A DNA stretch of 64,000 bases from Lachnoanaerobaculum sp. ICM7 (GCF_000287675.1 NZ_ALJL01000001.1:18348-82347); one strand, 5' to 3'; counted from the first letter of the stretch, positions 45,073-55,499 are shown. The notes: generated from the sequence alone by a model not told the origin. Made by a program: numbers and translations.

Positions 45073-45100
45073 AGCCAAGATACTTTATATAGTCTTGGCT
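45073..45100 (+). terminator. Terminator after tsf
   Basis: AGCCAAGA pairs with TCTTGGCT around a 12-base AT-rich loop. The T-tract after it is short (TTAGTTGT), so read-through to the next small gene is likely. Confidence 0.5.
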
Positions 45101-45125
45101 TTAGTTGTACAAAAAAGGAGAAAAT

Positions 45126-45350
45126 ATGGATATCACAAAAATAGTAACAGATATAATAAATAAGGCAAAGGCGGATCCTGCACTTTTATCAAATCTTGCA
45201 AAGGATCCTGAGAAGACAATAGAAGGACTTACAGGTATTGATATTCCTGACGGTCAGCTTGATTCAGTTGTTGAAGGTGTAAAGACACAGATAGCTAAGG
45301 TCGGTATTTCAAACGCTATGGATAAGTTGGGAGATCTTTTCAAGAATTAA
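45126..45350 (+). CDS. Small conserved cytosolic protein
   Basis: This 74-residue protein (MDITKIVTDIINKAK start) is helical, with a central AKDPEKTIEGLTGIDIPDG and the end MDKLGDLFKN. No membrane segment or leader is present. I do not recognise its function. A strong AAAAAAGGAG precedes the ATG, and it is one base from the next gene, so it is likely real and expressed. Confidence 0.65.
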   Translation: MDITKIVTDIINKAKADPALLSNLAKDPEKTIEGLTGIDIPDGQLDSVVEGVKTQIAKVGISNAMDKLGDLFKN

Positions 45351-45351
45351 T

Positions 45352-46077
45352 ATGGATTTTTTATTTGATTTGCATACACATACAATAGCCAGCGGTCATG
45401 CATATTCCACATTGAAAGAAAATATGGAAGAAGCGTCTGCAAAAGGACTTTTGGCGTATGGTTTTTCAGATCACAGTGAGGCTGTACCGGGTTCATGCAA
45501 AAATATCTACTTTATGAATTTCAAAGTTATTCCGAGAAGGTTTAAGGATGTCTTGATTTTAAGAGGAGTGGAGGCAAATATAATAGATTTTAAGGGCAAT
45601 CTTGATATAGATAACAATGTTCTGGGAAGACTTGACTATGTTATAGCCAGTCTTCATACTATTTGCATAAATCCGGGAACTTTAGAGGAGAATATGGATG
45701 CATACTTCGGTGCAATGTCAAATCGCTTTGTAAAGATTATAGGGCATCCGGATGACGGAAGATATCCTATAGATCACGATGAACTTGCAAAAGAAGCAAA
45801 TAAAAGAGGAATTGTTCTGGAGCTTAACAATTCCTCACTTAATCCTGATTCGGCCAGACAAAACGGAAGAGAAAATGCCATAAAGATGCTGGAAGCCGCA
45901 AAAAAATACGGTACAAATGTCATATGTAATACGGACAGCCATTATGCCGATTCGGTAGGCGATTTCAGAAATTGTGATATATTATTGAGAGAAATGGATT
46001 TCCCACAGGAACTTATATTAAATAACAGTATGGAAAAGCTGAAATTGGTTTTAAACAAGAGTATTGAAGAAATGTAA
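45352..46077 (+). CDS. PHP-domain phosphoesterase (YcdX-like)
   Basis: The 241-residue protein has PHP metal motifs: DLHTHTIASGHAYSTL at the start, GFSDHSEA, and NTDSHYADSVGD near the end. The YcdX branch is a zinc phosphatase with unknown natural substrate. It follows the small protein by one base and precedes a MATE transporter. Confidence 0.85.
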   Translation: MDFLFDLHTHTIASGHAYSTLKENMEEASAKGLLAYGFSDHSEAVPGSCKNIYFMNFKVIPRRFKDVLILRGVEANIIDFKGNLDIDNNVLGRLDYVIASLHTICINPGTLEENMDAYFGAMSNRFVKIIGHPDDGRYPIDHDELAKEANKRGIVLELNNSSLNPDSARQNGRENAIKMLEAAKKYGTNVICNTDSHYADSVGDFRNCDILLREMDFPQELILNNSMEKLKLVLNKSIEEM

Positions 46078-46096
46078 ATACTGTTTTGAGGTAGTT

Positions 46097-47497
46097 ATGG
46101 AAAAGAATATACAGAATAAAACACAGGGAATTACGGACATGACCCGTGGAAATCCGTTAAAACTTATATTGGCATTTGCCATACCGATGCTTATCGGAAC
46201 ATTGTTTCAACAATTTTACAGTATGGTTGACACTGTAATGGTAGGTAAGTATTTGGGTGTTAATTCATTGGCAGCTGTGGGTTCCACAGGTGCCATATTT
46301 TTCATGGTAAACGGATTTGTTATAGGAAATACTGCAGGATTTGCGATACCTGTAGCACAGAAATTCGGAGCAAAAGACTATAGTGAGTTGAGAAAGTACA
46401 CTATGAATGCGGTATATGTGGGGATTTTTTTCTCGGTTGTACTGACGGCGACAGTATGTTTATTGACAAGGGCAATTCTCATAGTTACAAATACACCGGA
46501 TGAAATACTGGATGAAGCTTATATCTATATAATAATAGTATTTGCAGGTATTCCTGTAATGTATTTATATAATCTGACTGCAAGTATTATAAGAGCATTG
46601 GGAGATTCAAAGACACCTTTGTATTTTCTTATAGTTGCAGCACTTCTTAATATAGTGCTTGATATAATATCTATACAGGTGATGGGACTGGGAGTGGCAG
46701 GTCCCGCCTACGCTACGGTTATTTCACAGCTGGTATCCGGAATACTTTGCGTTGTATTCATGGTAAAGAGATTTCATATATTAAAGCCGGAAGCGGGAGA
46801 GGGAAAAATCTCCATGAGGCATATCAAAGTATTGCTCTCAATGGGTGTACCTATGGGATTGCAATACTCTATAACAGCGATAGGTTCGGTAATACTGCAG
46901 TCGGCGGTAAACGGTCTTGGAGCGGTGACTGTGGCTGCCGTTACGGCAGGGAGTAAGATAAGCAGCTTCTGTGTGGCCGTAACCGATGCGCTTGGAGCGA
47001 CAATGGCTACATACTGTGGCCAAAATGTAGGTGCAGGAAAACTTGACAGAGTTAGAAAAGGCGTAAAAGTAGCAACAATAATAGGTATAATATATTCGGT
47101 TATCGTATTTGTTTTTATTATATTTATCGGCGGAGAGTTGCCGAAGCTCTTTATAGACGCTTCCAAGACAGATGTAATAGAAAAGGCCAGAATATTCCTT
47201 TTGTGGAACTCCGGATTTTACTTTGCACTTATATTTGTAAATGTATGGAGAAATTCAATTCAGGGAATGGGATTTCCTATGTTTGCAATACTTTCGGGTG
47301 TATGTGAGATGTTTGCAAGAGGTATAGTAGGATTTGCAGGAGTTAAGTACTTCGGTTTTGTTGCGGCATGTATGGGTTCACCACTTGCGTGGGTTATAGC
47401 GGATATCTTCCTTATACCGGGATTTTTATATTGTCTTAAAAAACTTGGTAAGATATTTGGAGAAAAACAGACAAGAGAAGAATTTCAATATGAATAA
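46097..47497 (+). CDS. MATE-family efflux transporter
   Basis: This 466-residue transporter has about 12 membrane helices. It starts GNPLKLILAFAIPMLIGTLF, and both halves have the MATE pattern (FYSMVDTVMVGKYLG; LGATMATYCGQNVGAG). It exports drugs or metabolites using sodium or proton gradients; the substrate is unknown. I placed the start at ATG 46097 after TTGAGG. It overlaps the next gene by 8 bases. Confidence 0.9.
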   Translation: MEKNIQNKTQGITDMTRGNPLKLILAFAIPMLIGTLFQQFYSMVDTVMVGKYLGVNSLAAVGSTGAIFFMVNGFVIGNTAGFAIPVAQKFGAKDYSELRKYTMNAVYVGIFFSVVLTATVCLLTRAILIVTNTPDEILDEAYIYIIIVFAGIPVMYLYNLTASIIRALGDSKTPLYFLIVAALLNIVLDIISIQVMGLGVAGPAYATVISQLVSGILCVVFMVKRFHILKPEAGEGKISMRHIKVLLSMGVPMGLQYSITAIGSVILQSAVNGLGAVTVAAVTAGSKISSFCVAVTDALGATMATYCGQNVGAGKLDRVRKGVKVATIIGIIYSVIVFVFIIFIGGELPKLFIDASKTDVIEKARIFLLWNSGFYFALIFVNVWRNSIQGMGFPMFAILSGVCEMFARGIVGFAGVKYFGFVAACMGSPLAWVIADIFLIPGFLYCLKKLGKIFGEKQTREEFQYE

Positions 47498-48350
47498 TTA
47501 CAATAAAAAGATCGGAATATTGTATATACTCGGAGCCGCATTCGGATTTGCACTAATGGGGCTCTTTGTACGACTGGCAGGAGATCTGCCTACATTTGAA
47601 AAAGCATTTTTTAGAAATTTAATTGCAGCATTTGTTGCATTCTTTATGCTTATGAAGAGTGGAGGATCCAAGTCTGTAAGCGGCAAGAATCTTGGTATAC
47701 TTGTTCTAAGGTCGGCTTGCGGTATGGCAGGTATTATATGTAATTTTTATGCTATAGACCATATGAATATAGCCGATGCCACAATTTTAAATAAAATGAG
47801 TCCCTTCTTTGCCATTTTGGCAGGCTTCTTGATACTGAAGGAAAAGGCCGGAGCGGTTGATATCATTGCCACTGTTATAGCCTTTATCGGAATGATATTT
47901 GTAGCAAAGCCTGGAGTCGGCTTTACATTCTTTCCGGCCCTTATAGGAATTACAGGAGGAATGATGGCGGGAATTGCCTATACTCTTGTGAGAAAACTTA
48001 CAGGAAACGGTGTAAACGGAATGTTTATAGTATTTTTCTTTTCATGCTTTTCAACTATCGCAGGAATACCGTTTATAGCTATGAACTATGTAAGTCCAAG
48101 CCTTATACAGCTTACAATGCTTGTACTTGCAGGATGCGGTGCCATGATAGGGCAGATATGCATTACAAAGGCTTACAGCTATGCACCTGCAAAGGAAATA
48201 GCGATATATGATTATACACAGGTCATATATTCGGCATTACTCGGATTTGTATTTATGCAGCAAATACCCGACAGATTCAGCGTGATAGGATATATAATAA
48301 TAATATCAATGGCTGTAGTAAAATGGATATACAATAATAAAAGTGAGTAA
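47490..48350 (+). CDS. EamA/DMT-family transporter
   Basis: The 286-residue protein has ten membrane helices in two EamA repeats (first about residues 7-137; second about 150-285). Features are FRNLIAAFVAFFML and GMIFVAKPGVGF. Such drug/metabolite transporters export small molecules or amino acids. Its stop codon lies inside the shared terminator stem. It overlaps the MATE gene, so it belongs to the same operon. Confidence 0.87.
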   Translation: MNNYNKKIGILYILGAAFGFALMGLFVRLAGDLPTFEKAFFRNLIAAFVAFFMLMKSGGSKSVSGKNLGILVLRSACGMAGIICNFYAIDHMNIADATILNKMSPFFAILAGFLILKEKAGAVDIIATVIAFIGMIFVAKPGVGFTFFPALIGITGGMMAGIAYTLVRKLTGNGVNGMFIVFFFSCFSTIAGIPFIAMNYVSPSLIQLTMLVLAGCGAMIGQICITKAYSYAPAKEIAIYDYTQVIYSALLGFVFMQQIPDRFSVIGYIIIISMAVVKWIYNNKSE

Positions 48351-48386
48351 ACAAAAAAGTCCCATTTCAGGGACTTTTTTGTTTAC
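48347..48386. terminator. Bidirectional terminator containing both stop codons
   Basis: A perfect 17-bp stem (48347-48363 with 48370-48386) with a 6-base loop and T runs on both strands. The TAA of the EamA gene and the TAA of the symporter gene on the other strand both lie in the stem. Confidence 0.88.
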
Positions 48387-49609
48387 TCCAGTATGTTACC
48401 AAGATTTTGCGGTTCAATCTTATGTTTTTTTGCATATCCGGTAAGTATAAGTGTCAAGGCACCATCTCCGGTTACATTACAAGCTGTACCAAATGAATCT
48501 TGTAGGGCAAAAATGGTAAGCATGAGAGCGGTTCCAGTCTCGTCAAACATAAGAACTCCGGTTATAAGACCCAGGGAAGCCATTACTGTACCTCCCGGAA
48601 CTCCCGGTGCACCTATTGCAAACACACCAAGAAGAAGGCAGAATAAAATCATCTTTGCAGGAGAAGGGAATTCCCCGTAAAGCATTTTTGAAACTACCAT
48701 AACAAAGAATGTCTCAGTCATAACAGAGCCGCAAAGGTGGATATTTGCAAACAGCGGAATACCGAAATTTACCATATCATCACGAAGAGGCGGTTTTGAT
48801 TTCTTGGCACATTCCAGAGCAACTGAAAGTGTAGCGGCACTTGACATGGTACCTACCGCAGTCATGTATGCAGGTCCGTAGTTTCTTATTATATCCAAAG
48901 GATTTGCACCTGCATAAGCCCCTGCGATAAGATAAAGAAGTGCCAACCATATATAGTGACCTATCATTACCATAATGATAATAACAAGGAACACAGGCAA
49001 TTGTTTTGTAATACTTCCCTCATATGCGAGAGTTGCAAAAGTAGTACCGATAAGAACAGGAAGTACAGGAATAACAAATTTTGTTACTATGCTGAGTACA
49101 ACCTTTTGGAATTCTTCCAAAATACCGGTAATAAGTTCACTTCTGTTCCATGCAGCCGCAAGGCCAACCATGATTGAGAAGAAAAGAGCACTCATAACAG
49201 GCATTATAGCCGGTATTGAAAGCTGAAACACAAGTTCCGGTAATTCTTTAAGGCCCTCAACTTCAGGCGTAATACTCATATGTGGCAGTATTATAAAGCC
49301 TGAGGCGGTGGCAAAGAATGCCGCACCGATTGAAGAAACATAGGCTATTATAAGAGCAACTATAAGTATTCTTGACGCATTGCTGCCAAGCCTTGTAATA
49401 GACGGGGCAATAAAACCTATAATAATAAGCGGAATACAAAATCCTATAAATTGCCCGACAATGTACTTAACAGTCACAATTATATTAAGCAGTGCTACAG
49501 AAACGGCACTTGTATCATTTTTGTTTAGGAAAAGTCCCACAACAATACCTATAACAAGTGCAAGCAATAGCCTGAAAGGAAGGCTGTTTAAAATACCGTT
49601 CTTTTTCAT
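48383..49609 (-). CDS. Dicarboxylate/amino acid:cation symporter
   Basis: The 408-residue membrane protein is of the DAACS family (SstT/GltP-like). It has about eight helices, two re-entrant loops (MTAVGTMSSAATLSVALECA and PGVPGGTVMASLG) and the conserved TACNVTGDGALTLILTGYAK, equivalent to the NMDGT substrate and sodium site. It imports serine, threonine or dicarboxylates. It is 18 bases after the cysteine-desulfidase-like gene, so the two may handle one amino acid. Confidence 0.88.
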   Translation of the reverse strand: MKKNGILNSLPFRLLLALVIGIVVGLFLNKNDTSAVSVALLNIIVTVKYIVGQFIGFCIPLIIIGFIAPSITRLGSNASRILIVALIIAYVSSIGAAFFATASGFIILPHMSITPEVEGLKELPELVFQLSIPAIMPVMSALFFSIMVGLAAAWNRSELITGILEEFQKVVLSIVTKFVIPVLPVLIGTTFATLAYEGSITKQLPVFLVIIIMVMIGHYIWLALLYLIAGAYAGANPLDIIRNYGPAYMTAVGTMSSAATLSVALECAKKSKPPLRDDMVNFGIPLFANIHLCGSVMTETFFVMVVSKMLYGEFPSPAKMILFCLLLGVFAIGAPGVPGGTVMASLGLITGVLMFDETGTALMLTIFALQDSFGTACNVTGDGALTLILTGYAKKHKIEPQNLGNILE

Positions 49610-49627
49610 ATCAAAATCCTCCTAATT

Positions 49628-50908
49628 TTAATGGCTTTCCACCATAAGTTTTATAATTTCATTATTTGTTTCACGCATTCCGTCCTTACCTATCTTTGAA
49701 ATTCCCTTGATAGTTTCCTCAATATTGTTCATTACAATACCGTCACCGCCATGGAAGGCCTGACCGTCTTTATACATGCTCAGTCCCATAATAGCCGCAT
49801 CTACTGAAGAGGCTATCTTAGCCGCACAGGATGCCTTTGCACCGTCACACATAATACCCGATACTATAGCCAAAGTGTTTACAACGGTATGCTCCACAGC
49901 TTCAAGACTGCCTTCCGTAAGATAGGCGATACCTGCGCCTGCACCTGCACCTGCACTTACGGCACCACAGTAGGCTGACAGTGTACCTATGCCATGTTTT
50001 TGATGTATGGAAGTAAGATTTGAAAGTGCCAGTGCACGATATAGCTTTTCTTTTGAAGCCTTCAATTCCTTGGCATATTCGATAACGGGAATAGAACAGG
50101 TTATGCCTTGATTACCGCTTCCGGAATTTATAACAACGGGAAGCTCACAGCCGTTCATTCTGGCATCTGAACCTGCGGCGGCTTTTGCCTTTGCCCTTAC
50201 CTTAATATCATTGCCATAGGTATCAAGCAGCACGGAGCCTATGTTTGCACCGTAATTTCCTAAAAGACCTTCTTCAGATATTGAAGTATTATAAAATATC
50301 TGCCTGTCCAAGATATCCTTTACATCGGAAACATCCAACGAGTTTATAAAGTCCCATATACCGTCCATAGTCAGCAGATCTTTATCGGCGCTTCCCGATA
50401 CGGCATTGTTCTCAATCTCGGATTCAAAAATTATCTCATTATTTTTCTCGATAAGCACTATATTTGTATGTTGATTTGTAATACGAATCTTTACATACTC
50501 ATCACCAACAAAAAGCGTAATGATAAGATCAAATACATAACCGATATCAAGCGGAATTACATCGATTTTAATATTGTTCATAAAATCGGCAATTTCACAT
50601 TTCTTGTTATCATCCACATCGGAAATAACTTCAAGTTTTCTGTTTGCATCGCCTGCAACTATACCGGCAGCTATCGCAGCAGGTATACCTTTCAGATGCC
50701 CTGTATTCGGAACAATCACGCTCTTTACATTTTTTATTATACTTCCGCTGGCTTCAACAAGCACTTTTTTCGGCAATTTGCCAAGTACTTCCCTTGCCTT
50801 TGCCGCCGCATAAGCCAATGCTATAGGTTCCGTACATCCCATAGCCGGTACAAGCTCATCTTTTAATATCCGGACATAAGTCCTGTACCTGATATCATCC
50901 TTTTTCAT
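49628..50908 (-). CDS. L-cysteine desulfidase-like/UPF0597 (YhaM-type) protein
   Basis: The 426-residue protein is of the CdsB/UPF0597 family. It has DELVPAMGCTEPIALAYA at the start, SGSGNQGITCSIPVIEYA in the middle, and GIMCDGAKASCAAKIASS near the end. The conserved cysteines probably hold an Fe-S cluster, as in cysteine desulfidase and serine dehydratase-like enzymes. Activity would be cysteine or serine breakdown to pyruvate. The symporter downstream would bring the substrate. I chose ATG 50908, 13 bases after GGGGG; GTG 50920 is an alternative. Confidence 0.82.
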   Translation of the reverse strand: MKKDDIRYRTYVRILKDELVPAMGCTEPIALAYAAAKAREVLGKLPKKVLVEASGSIIKNVKSVIVPNTGHLKGIPAAIAAGIVAGDANRKLEVISDVDDNKKCEIADFMNNIKIDVIPLDIGYVFDLIITLFVGDEYVKIRITNQHTNIVLIEKNNEIIFESEIENNAVSGSADKDLLTMDGIWDFINSLDVSDVKDILDRQIFYNTSISEEGLLGNYGANIGSVLLDTYGNDIKVRAKAKAAAGSDARMNGCELPVVINSGSGNQGITCSIPVIEYAKELKASKEKLYRALALSNLTSIHQKHGIGTLSAYCGAVSAGAGAGAGIAYLTEGSLEAVEHTVVNTLAIVSGIMCDGAKASCAAKIASSVDAAIMGLSMYKDGQAFHGGDGIVMNNIEETIKGISKIGKDGMRETNNEIIKLMVESH

Positions 50909-51114
50909 TAAACTGAACACACCCCCAAACAGCCTGTTTTATTAAATATTATTATGGTAAATATTATATATATATAGTATAGTAGGTCTATGTTTAAATT
51001 GTAAATCTTAAAAAATTAAATATATAATTTAAAAAAAATAAATATAATTAGTTAAATGTATTTAATATTCTGTGGGACTACAAAAACATTTACCAACCAT
51101 ATAAAGGGGAAGTT

Positions 51115-52041
51115 ATGGAAAATTTTTTAGATTTAAAAAAGTTGAATACCTTTGTAAAAATAGCGGAATCGGGGAGTTTTTACAAAGCCTCAATAATGCT
51201 TGGGTATTCACCGGCGGCGGTATCGATACAGATACAACAGTTGGAGTTTGACCTTGGGATGAGACTTTTTGACAGACTCGGCAAACAGGTGCGGCTTACC
51301 GACCATGGAAAACAGTTTTATCCATATGCCGAGAAGATACTTATGCTCAATGAAGAGGCAAAAGAGTCACTTATCAGAACTGATGATATGCTGACAGGAG
51401 AACTTCGAATAGGAACTATAGATTCTATTTGCGACACATTATTTCCACAGGTTTTGGCGGAGTTTTATGAGAAAAATCCGAATGTAAATGTTGAAGTAAG
51501 GGTATGTACTCCGTCGGAGCTTTTTGAAGGGATAAAACACAATAATATAGATATAATGCTCCTGCTTGACAAACCGAGTGTTTCAAGGGATTTTGTTGCA
51601 GATGTGCAGATAGAAACCGAAGTTGTATTTTGTGCTTCAAGAAATCACCCCTTGGCATACAAAAATGAAATAGAGCTCTCCGAGATTTTGGAATATCCCT
51701 GTATACTTACTGAGAAAAATGCAAGCTACAGATATATTCTTGAGAGTAAACTCTCAGAGCTCGGTCTTAGCATAAAGCCAAGCATTGAATCACAGAATAC
51801 CAATTTGATTATCAAACTTTTATGCAACAATATGGGGTATTCGGTGTTACCGAGATTTCTGATTGAGCCGAAACTGAGAGATAACACATTGGCGGTATTG
51901 CCGATAAAGGATTTTCATATAAAGGTGAATTATCAGGTACTTCATAAGAAAGATAAGTTCGTGAACAGACAAATGGAAAGTTTTATAAATATGTTGGAAA
52001 AGCAGGCCGGAATACTACAGGTAAGCAATCCGCAAGACTGA
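51115..52041 (+). CDS. LysR-family transcriptional regulator
   Basis: The 308-residue protein has an N-terminal winged HTH (FVKIAESGSFYKASIMLGYS) and a LysR substrate-binding domain (about 95-300). It is divergent from the desulfidase-symporter operon with a 206-base AT-rich gap, the usual arrangement for a LysR regulator and its target, so it probably controls cysteine/serine use there. I could not single out its binding site. AAGGGGAAG lies before the start. Confidence 0.9.
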   Translation: MENFLDLKKLNTFVKIAESGSFYKASIMLGYSPAAVSIQIQQLEFDLGMRLFDRLGKQVRLTDHGKQFYPYAEKILMLNEEAKESLIRTDDMLTGELRIGTIDSICDTLFPQVLAEFYEKNPNVNVEVRVCTPSELFEGIKHNNIDIMLLLDKPSVSRDFVADVQIETEVVFCASRNHPLAYKNEIELSEILEYPCILTEKNASYRYILESKLSELGLSIKPSIESQNTNLIIKLLCNNMGYSVLPRFLIEPKLRDNTLAVLPIKDFHIKVNYQVLHKKDKFVNRQMESFINMLEKQAGILQVSNPQD

Positions 52042-52082
52042 TTTATCATGTATTTGTGTTATAAAATCAGTTTAAAATATTT

Positions 52083-52131
52083 CGAACAAATGTTCTTTTA
52101 ACTGTACTTTTGTATTGTCACATGCTATAAT
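52083..52131 (+). promoter_or_regulatory. uvrB promoter with LexA (SOS) box
   Basis: CGAAC-AAAT-GTTC at 52083-52095 matches the Gram-positive LexA box (GAAC-N4-GTTC exact). It lies next to the -35 region of a promoter with a perfect TATAAT at 52126-52131. LexA bound here would block transcription until DNA damage. Confidence 0.75.
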
Positions 52132-52174
52132 TTTTGTAGGTTGGCAGTTGCCGACAGACAGAAAGGTTAAAATA

Positions 52175-54142
52175 ATGGAATTTAAATTACATTCAGAGTT
52201 TTTGCCTACAGGAGATCAGCCTCAAGCAATAGAGGCACTGGTAAAAGGATTTAAAGAGGGAAACCAGTTTCAAACCTTACTCGGTGCGACAGGTTCCGGT
52301 AAGACATTTACCATGGCAAATGTTATTCAAAAATTGCAAAAGCCTACACTTATAATAGCACATAATAAGACATTGGCAGCCCAGCTTTATGGAGAGTTTA
52401 AAGAGTTCTTTCCTGAAAATGCGGTAGAATATTTTGTTTCTTATTATGATTATTATCAACCTGAGGCATATGTGCCTTCCACAGACACATATATTGAAAA
52501 AGACTCTGCAATAAATGACGAGATAGATAAACTCAGACACTCCGCCACAGCATCACTTTCAGAAAGAAAAGATGTGATAATAGTGGCTTCAGTGTCATGT
52601 ATATACGGACTTGGTAGCCCCATAGACTATCAGGAGATGGTGGTATCCTTAAGACCGGGAATGGAAAGAGACAGAGATGATGTCATAAGAAAGCTGATAG
52701 ATATGCAGTATGACAGAAATGATATGGACTTTCATCGTGGTACTTTTCGTGTACGTGGAGATGTGCTTGAAGTATTTCCGGCGGCATCCACATCCACAGC
52801 ATTAAGATTTGAGTTCTTCGGTGATGAGGTGGACAGAATACTTGAGATAGATACACTTACAGGAAATATCTTAGCCGAACTTTCACATGCGGTCATCTTC
52901 CCGGCATCTCACTATGTAGTGGCACCTGAAAAGATGATGATTGCCACACAAAATATTTTGGAAGAGTGTGAAGAGAGAGTAAAGTTCTTCAAATCGGAGG
53001 ATAAGCTTATAGAAGCTCAAAGAATAGATGAACGAACTCATTTTGATGTGGAGATGATGAGAGAGACCGGATTTTGCTCGGGGATAGAAAACTACTCAAG
53101 ACATCTTACCGGTTCGGCACCCGGTGAACCGCCCTATACATTGATAGATTATTTTAAGGATGAATTTCTTATAATAGTAGACGAGTCTCATATTACCATT
53201 CCGCAGGTTAGAGGAATGTATGCAGGTGACAGATCCAGAAAGACCACCCTGGTAAACTACGGTTTCAGACTGCCTTCGGCACTTGATAACAGACCTTTGG
53301 AGTTTTCAGAGTTTGAATCAAAGATAGATCAAATGCTTTTTGTATCCGCTACACCAAGTGTATATGAAAAAGAGCATGAAATGTTTAGAACGGAGCAGAT
53401 CATAAGACCTACAGGACTTTTGGATCCGCCTATAAGCGTAAGACCTGTAGAAGGTCAGATAGATGATTTGATTTCCGAAGTAAACAAAGAAATAGAAAAA
53501 AAGAACAAGATACTTATCACTACTCTCACAAAGAGAATGGCGGAGGATCTTACCGAATATATGAAGGAAGTCGGTATCAGAGTAAGATACCTGCATTCAG
53601 ATATTGATACTTTAGAGAGAGCGGAGATTATCAGAGACATGAGACTTGATAAGTTTGACGTACTTGTAGGTATCAATCTTTTGCGTGAGGGACTTGATAT
53701 ACCGGAGATTACTTTGGTGGCAATACTTGATGCGGATAAAGAGGGATTTTTAAGAAGTGAGACCTCACTTATTCAGACCATAGGAAGAGCTGCAAGAAAT
53801 GCGGACGGACATGTAATAATGTATGCCGATAATATGACGGATTCGATGAAGGCGACAATAGATGAGACCTACAGAAGAAGAGGCATACAGGAAGCCTACA
53901 ATAAAGAACATGGTATCACACCTACCACAATAAAGAAGGCGGTAAGAGATCTGATAGCGATATCAAAGGCTGCCGAGAGTGTATCAACTATTGATAAGGA
54001 TGTGGAATCCATGGATAAAGCGGAGATAAACAAGCTTATAAAAGAGCTTGAAAAGAAAATGTTTAGAGCCGCTGCGGAGCTGGATTTTGAAAATGCGGCA
54101 CTTTTGCGAGATAAGATAAGTGAGCTCAGAGCAAACTTATAA
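52175..54142 (+). CDS. uvrB: UvrABC excision nuclease subunit B
   Basis: UvrB verifies damage and recruits UvrC. The 655-residue protein has Walker [11 protein letters not shown], the DNA-probing beta-hairpin region [25 protein letters not shown], motif [11 protein letters not shown] and a C-terminal UVR helix pair. ATG 52175 follows GAAAGG; an in-frame ATG at 52115 would lie before the -10 box and can be excluded. uvrA is not in this window. Confidence 0.96.
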   Translation: MEFKLHSEFLPTGDQPQAIEALVKGFKEGNQFQTLLGATGSGKTFTMANVIQKLQKPTLIIAHNKTLAAQLYGEFKEFFPENAVEYFVSYYDYYQPEAYVPSTDTYIEKDSAINDEIDKLRHSATASLSERKDVIIVASVSCIYGLGSPIDYQEMVVSLRPGMERDRDDVIRKLIDMQYDRNDMDFHRGTFRVRGDVLEVFPAASTSTALRFEFFGDEVDRILEIDTLTGNILAELSHAVIFPASHYVVAPEKMMIATQNILEECEERVKFFKSEDKLIEAQRIDERTHFDVEMMRETGFCSGIENYSRHLTGSAPGEPPYTLIDYFKDEFLIIVDESHITIPQVRGMYAGDRSRKTTLVNYGFRLPSALDNRPLEFSEFESKIDQMLFVSATPSVYEKEHEMFRTEQIIRPTGLLDPPISVRPVEGQIDDLISEVNKEIEKKNKILITTLTKRMAEDLTEYMKEVGIRVRYLHSDIDTLERAEIIRDMRLDKFDVLVGINLLREGLDIPEITLVAILDADKEGFLRSETSLIQTIGRAARNADGHVIMYADNMTDSMKATIDETYRRRGIQEAYNKEHGITPTTIKKAVRDLIAISKAAESVSTIDKDVESMDKAEINKLIKELEKKMFRAAAELDFENAALLRDKISELRANL

Positions 54143-54166
54143 AAATAATAAATTGGAGAAGAGGAA

Positions 54167-54940
54167 GTGGCAGACAAAAAGAATGTGTCAAAAAGCCTGG
54201 AAAGAGTGGTTGCGGAGACAGCCATGCTTGCAGGTGAGACTATGCTCATAGCCGGAGCGGAGATCAGCAGAGTGGAAGATACGATGAACAGGATACTTGA
54301 CTATTCAAAATGTGAATCGCATACTGCATTTGTTCTGGCAACAGGTATTACCTTGACTTTGGACAGTGATGAAGGGCTTATTACTATGTCAAAAAGAGTA
54401 CCTGAAAGAACTACAAATATCAACAGAATATATCTGATAAACAATGTATCAAGAGCCTTGAGTGCAGGGAAAATGGATATATATGAGGCGTATTCAGAAA
54501 TAAAAAAGATAAGGGATGTAAGACAGTTTACAGGTGTTTTATACGGACTTTCCTTTGTAGGAGTGGCACTTTTTTTCACCATGATGCTTGGCGGAGATTT
54601 TACCGACTGCATGGTGGCGGGAGTTGCCGGACTTGCAATGGCAATTACACAGTGGGCGCTGGTTCCATTCGGGTTTAACTCATTTTTCCTGAATATGATC
54701 TCCACACTGTCCATGGCTTTGACAGCGGTGGGATTTCAAAGATTTGTATTTGCAAATATGAATATAGATCTGGTAATAATAGGCGGAATAATGCCGATAG
54801 TACCCGGAGTTATTTTTACCACAGCGATGAGAGATACTCTAAACGGTGATTATACCGCAGGTGTCAGCAGAATGCTTGAAACCGGAGTTGTAGCTTTTGC
54901 GGTTGCCGTAGGTGTGGCACTTGCATATGTGATTTTGTGA
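54167..54940 (+). CDS. ThrE-type threonine/serine exporter, N-terminal subunit
   Basis: The 257-residue protein starts with GTG 54167. It has a soluble N-terminal ThrE domain (LAGETMLIAGAEISRVEDTM) and five membrane helices (DFTDCMVAGVAGLAMAIT; PIVPGVIFTTAMRD). In many Firmicutes the ThrE exporter is split in two genes; here the second is 7 bases downstream. Confidence 0.85.
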   Translation: MADKKNVSKSLERVVAETAMLAGETMLIAGAEISRVEDTMNRILDYSKCESHTAFVLATGITLTLDSDEGLITMSKRVPERTTNINRIYLINNVSRALSAGKMDIYEAYSEIKKIRDVRQFTGVLYGLSFVGVALFFTMMLGGDFTDCMVAGVAGLAMAITQWALVPFGFNSFFLNMISTLSMALTAVGFQRFVFANMNIDLVIIGGIMPIVPGVIFTTAMRDTLNGDYTAGVSRMLETGVVAFAVAVGVALAYVIL

Positions 54941-54947
54941 GGCGGAT

Positions 54948-55388
54948 ATGTTGTTTAAGATAATTGGTGCATTTATTGCAGTGGTGGCTTTTTGTATTAT
55001 GATAGAGCTGCCGAAAAAATACATGGTACAGGCAGGAATGACCGGAATGGTTGGCTGGGCTGTATATCTTTTGATGGAGATGGTAGCAAGTAGGGTGGAG
55101 ATTGCCGCCCTTGTTTCAGCACTTTGTATTGCAACAATGTCACATATACTTGCCAGAGTTTTAAAAGCACCGGTAAGTAATTTCCTTATACCGGGAATAT
55201 TGCCGATAGTGCCCGGAGGCTCAATATACAGATGTGCTTACGCCTTTATAAGAGAGTCGACATACTTGAGTACTTATATGAACGAAGCATTAAAAATTGC
55301 GGGCTCCATAGCCCTTGCCATATTCTTTGTGGATTCGGTATTTAAGTTGCATTTACCGAAAAGATTTAAAAAATCAAAACAGATATAA
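54948..55388 (+). CDS. ThrE-type threonine/serine exporter, C-terminal subunit
   Basis: The 146-residue membrane protein has four to five helices and the family motif FLIPGILPIVPGGSIY, mirroring PIVPG in the preceding subunit. It is a ThrE C-terminal (DUF3815-like) half. Both halves together form one exporter, most likely for threonine or serine. Confidence 0.85.
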   Translation: MLFKIIGAFIAVVAFCIMIELPKKYMVQAGMTGMVGWAVYLLMEMVASRVEIAALVSALCIATMSHILARVLKAPVSNFLIPGILPIVPGGSIYRCAYAFIRESTYLSTYMNEALKIAGSIALAIFFVDSVFKLHLPKRFKKSKQI

Positions 55389-55430
55389 AACAGGATAGCA
55401 ACTTTATCAGTAAAAAGAGCAAGAATACAA

Positions 55431-55459
55431 TTGACAAGGTAAGAGTAGAATCTTAATGT
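55431..55459 (+). promoter_or_regulatory. xylB promoter
   Basis: TTGACA at 55431-55436 and TAATGT at 55454-55459, 17 bases apart, 40 bases before xylB. Confidence 0.5.
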
Positions 55460-55499
55460 AATAGATAGTAGAATAAACTTTTAATTTATGGAGACGTGT

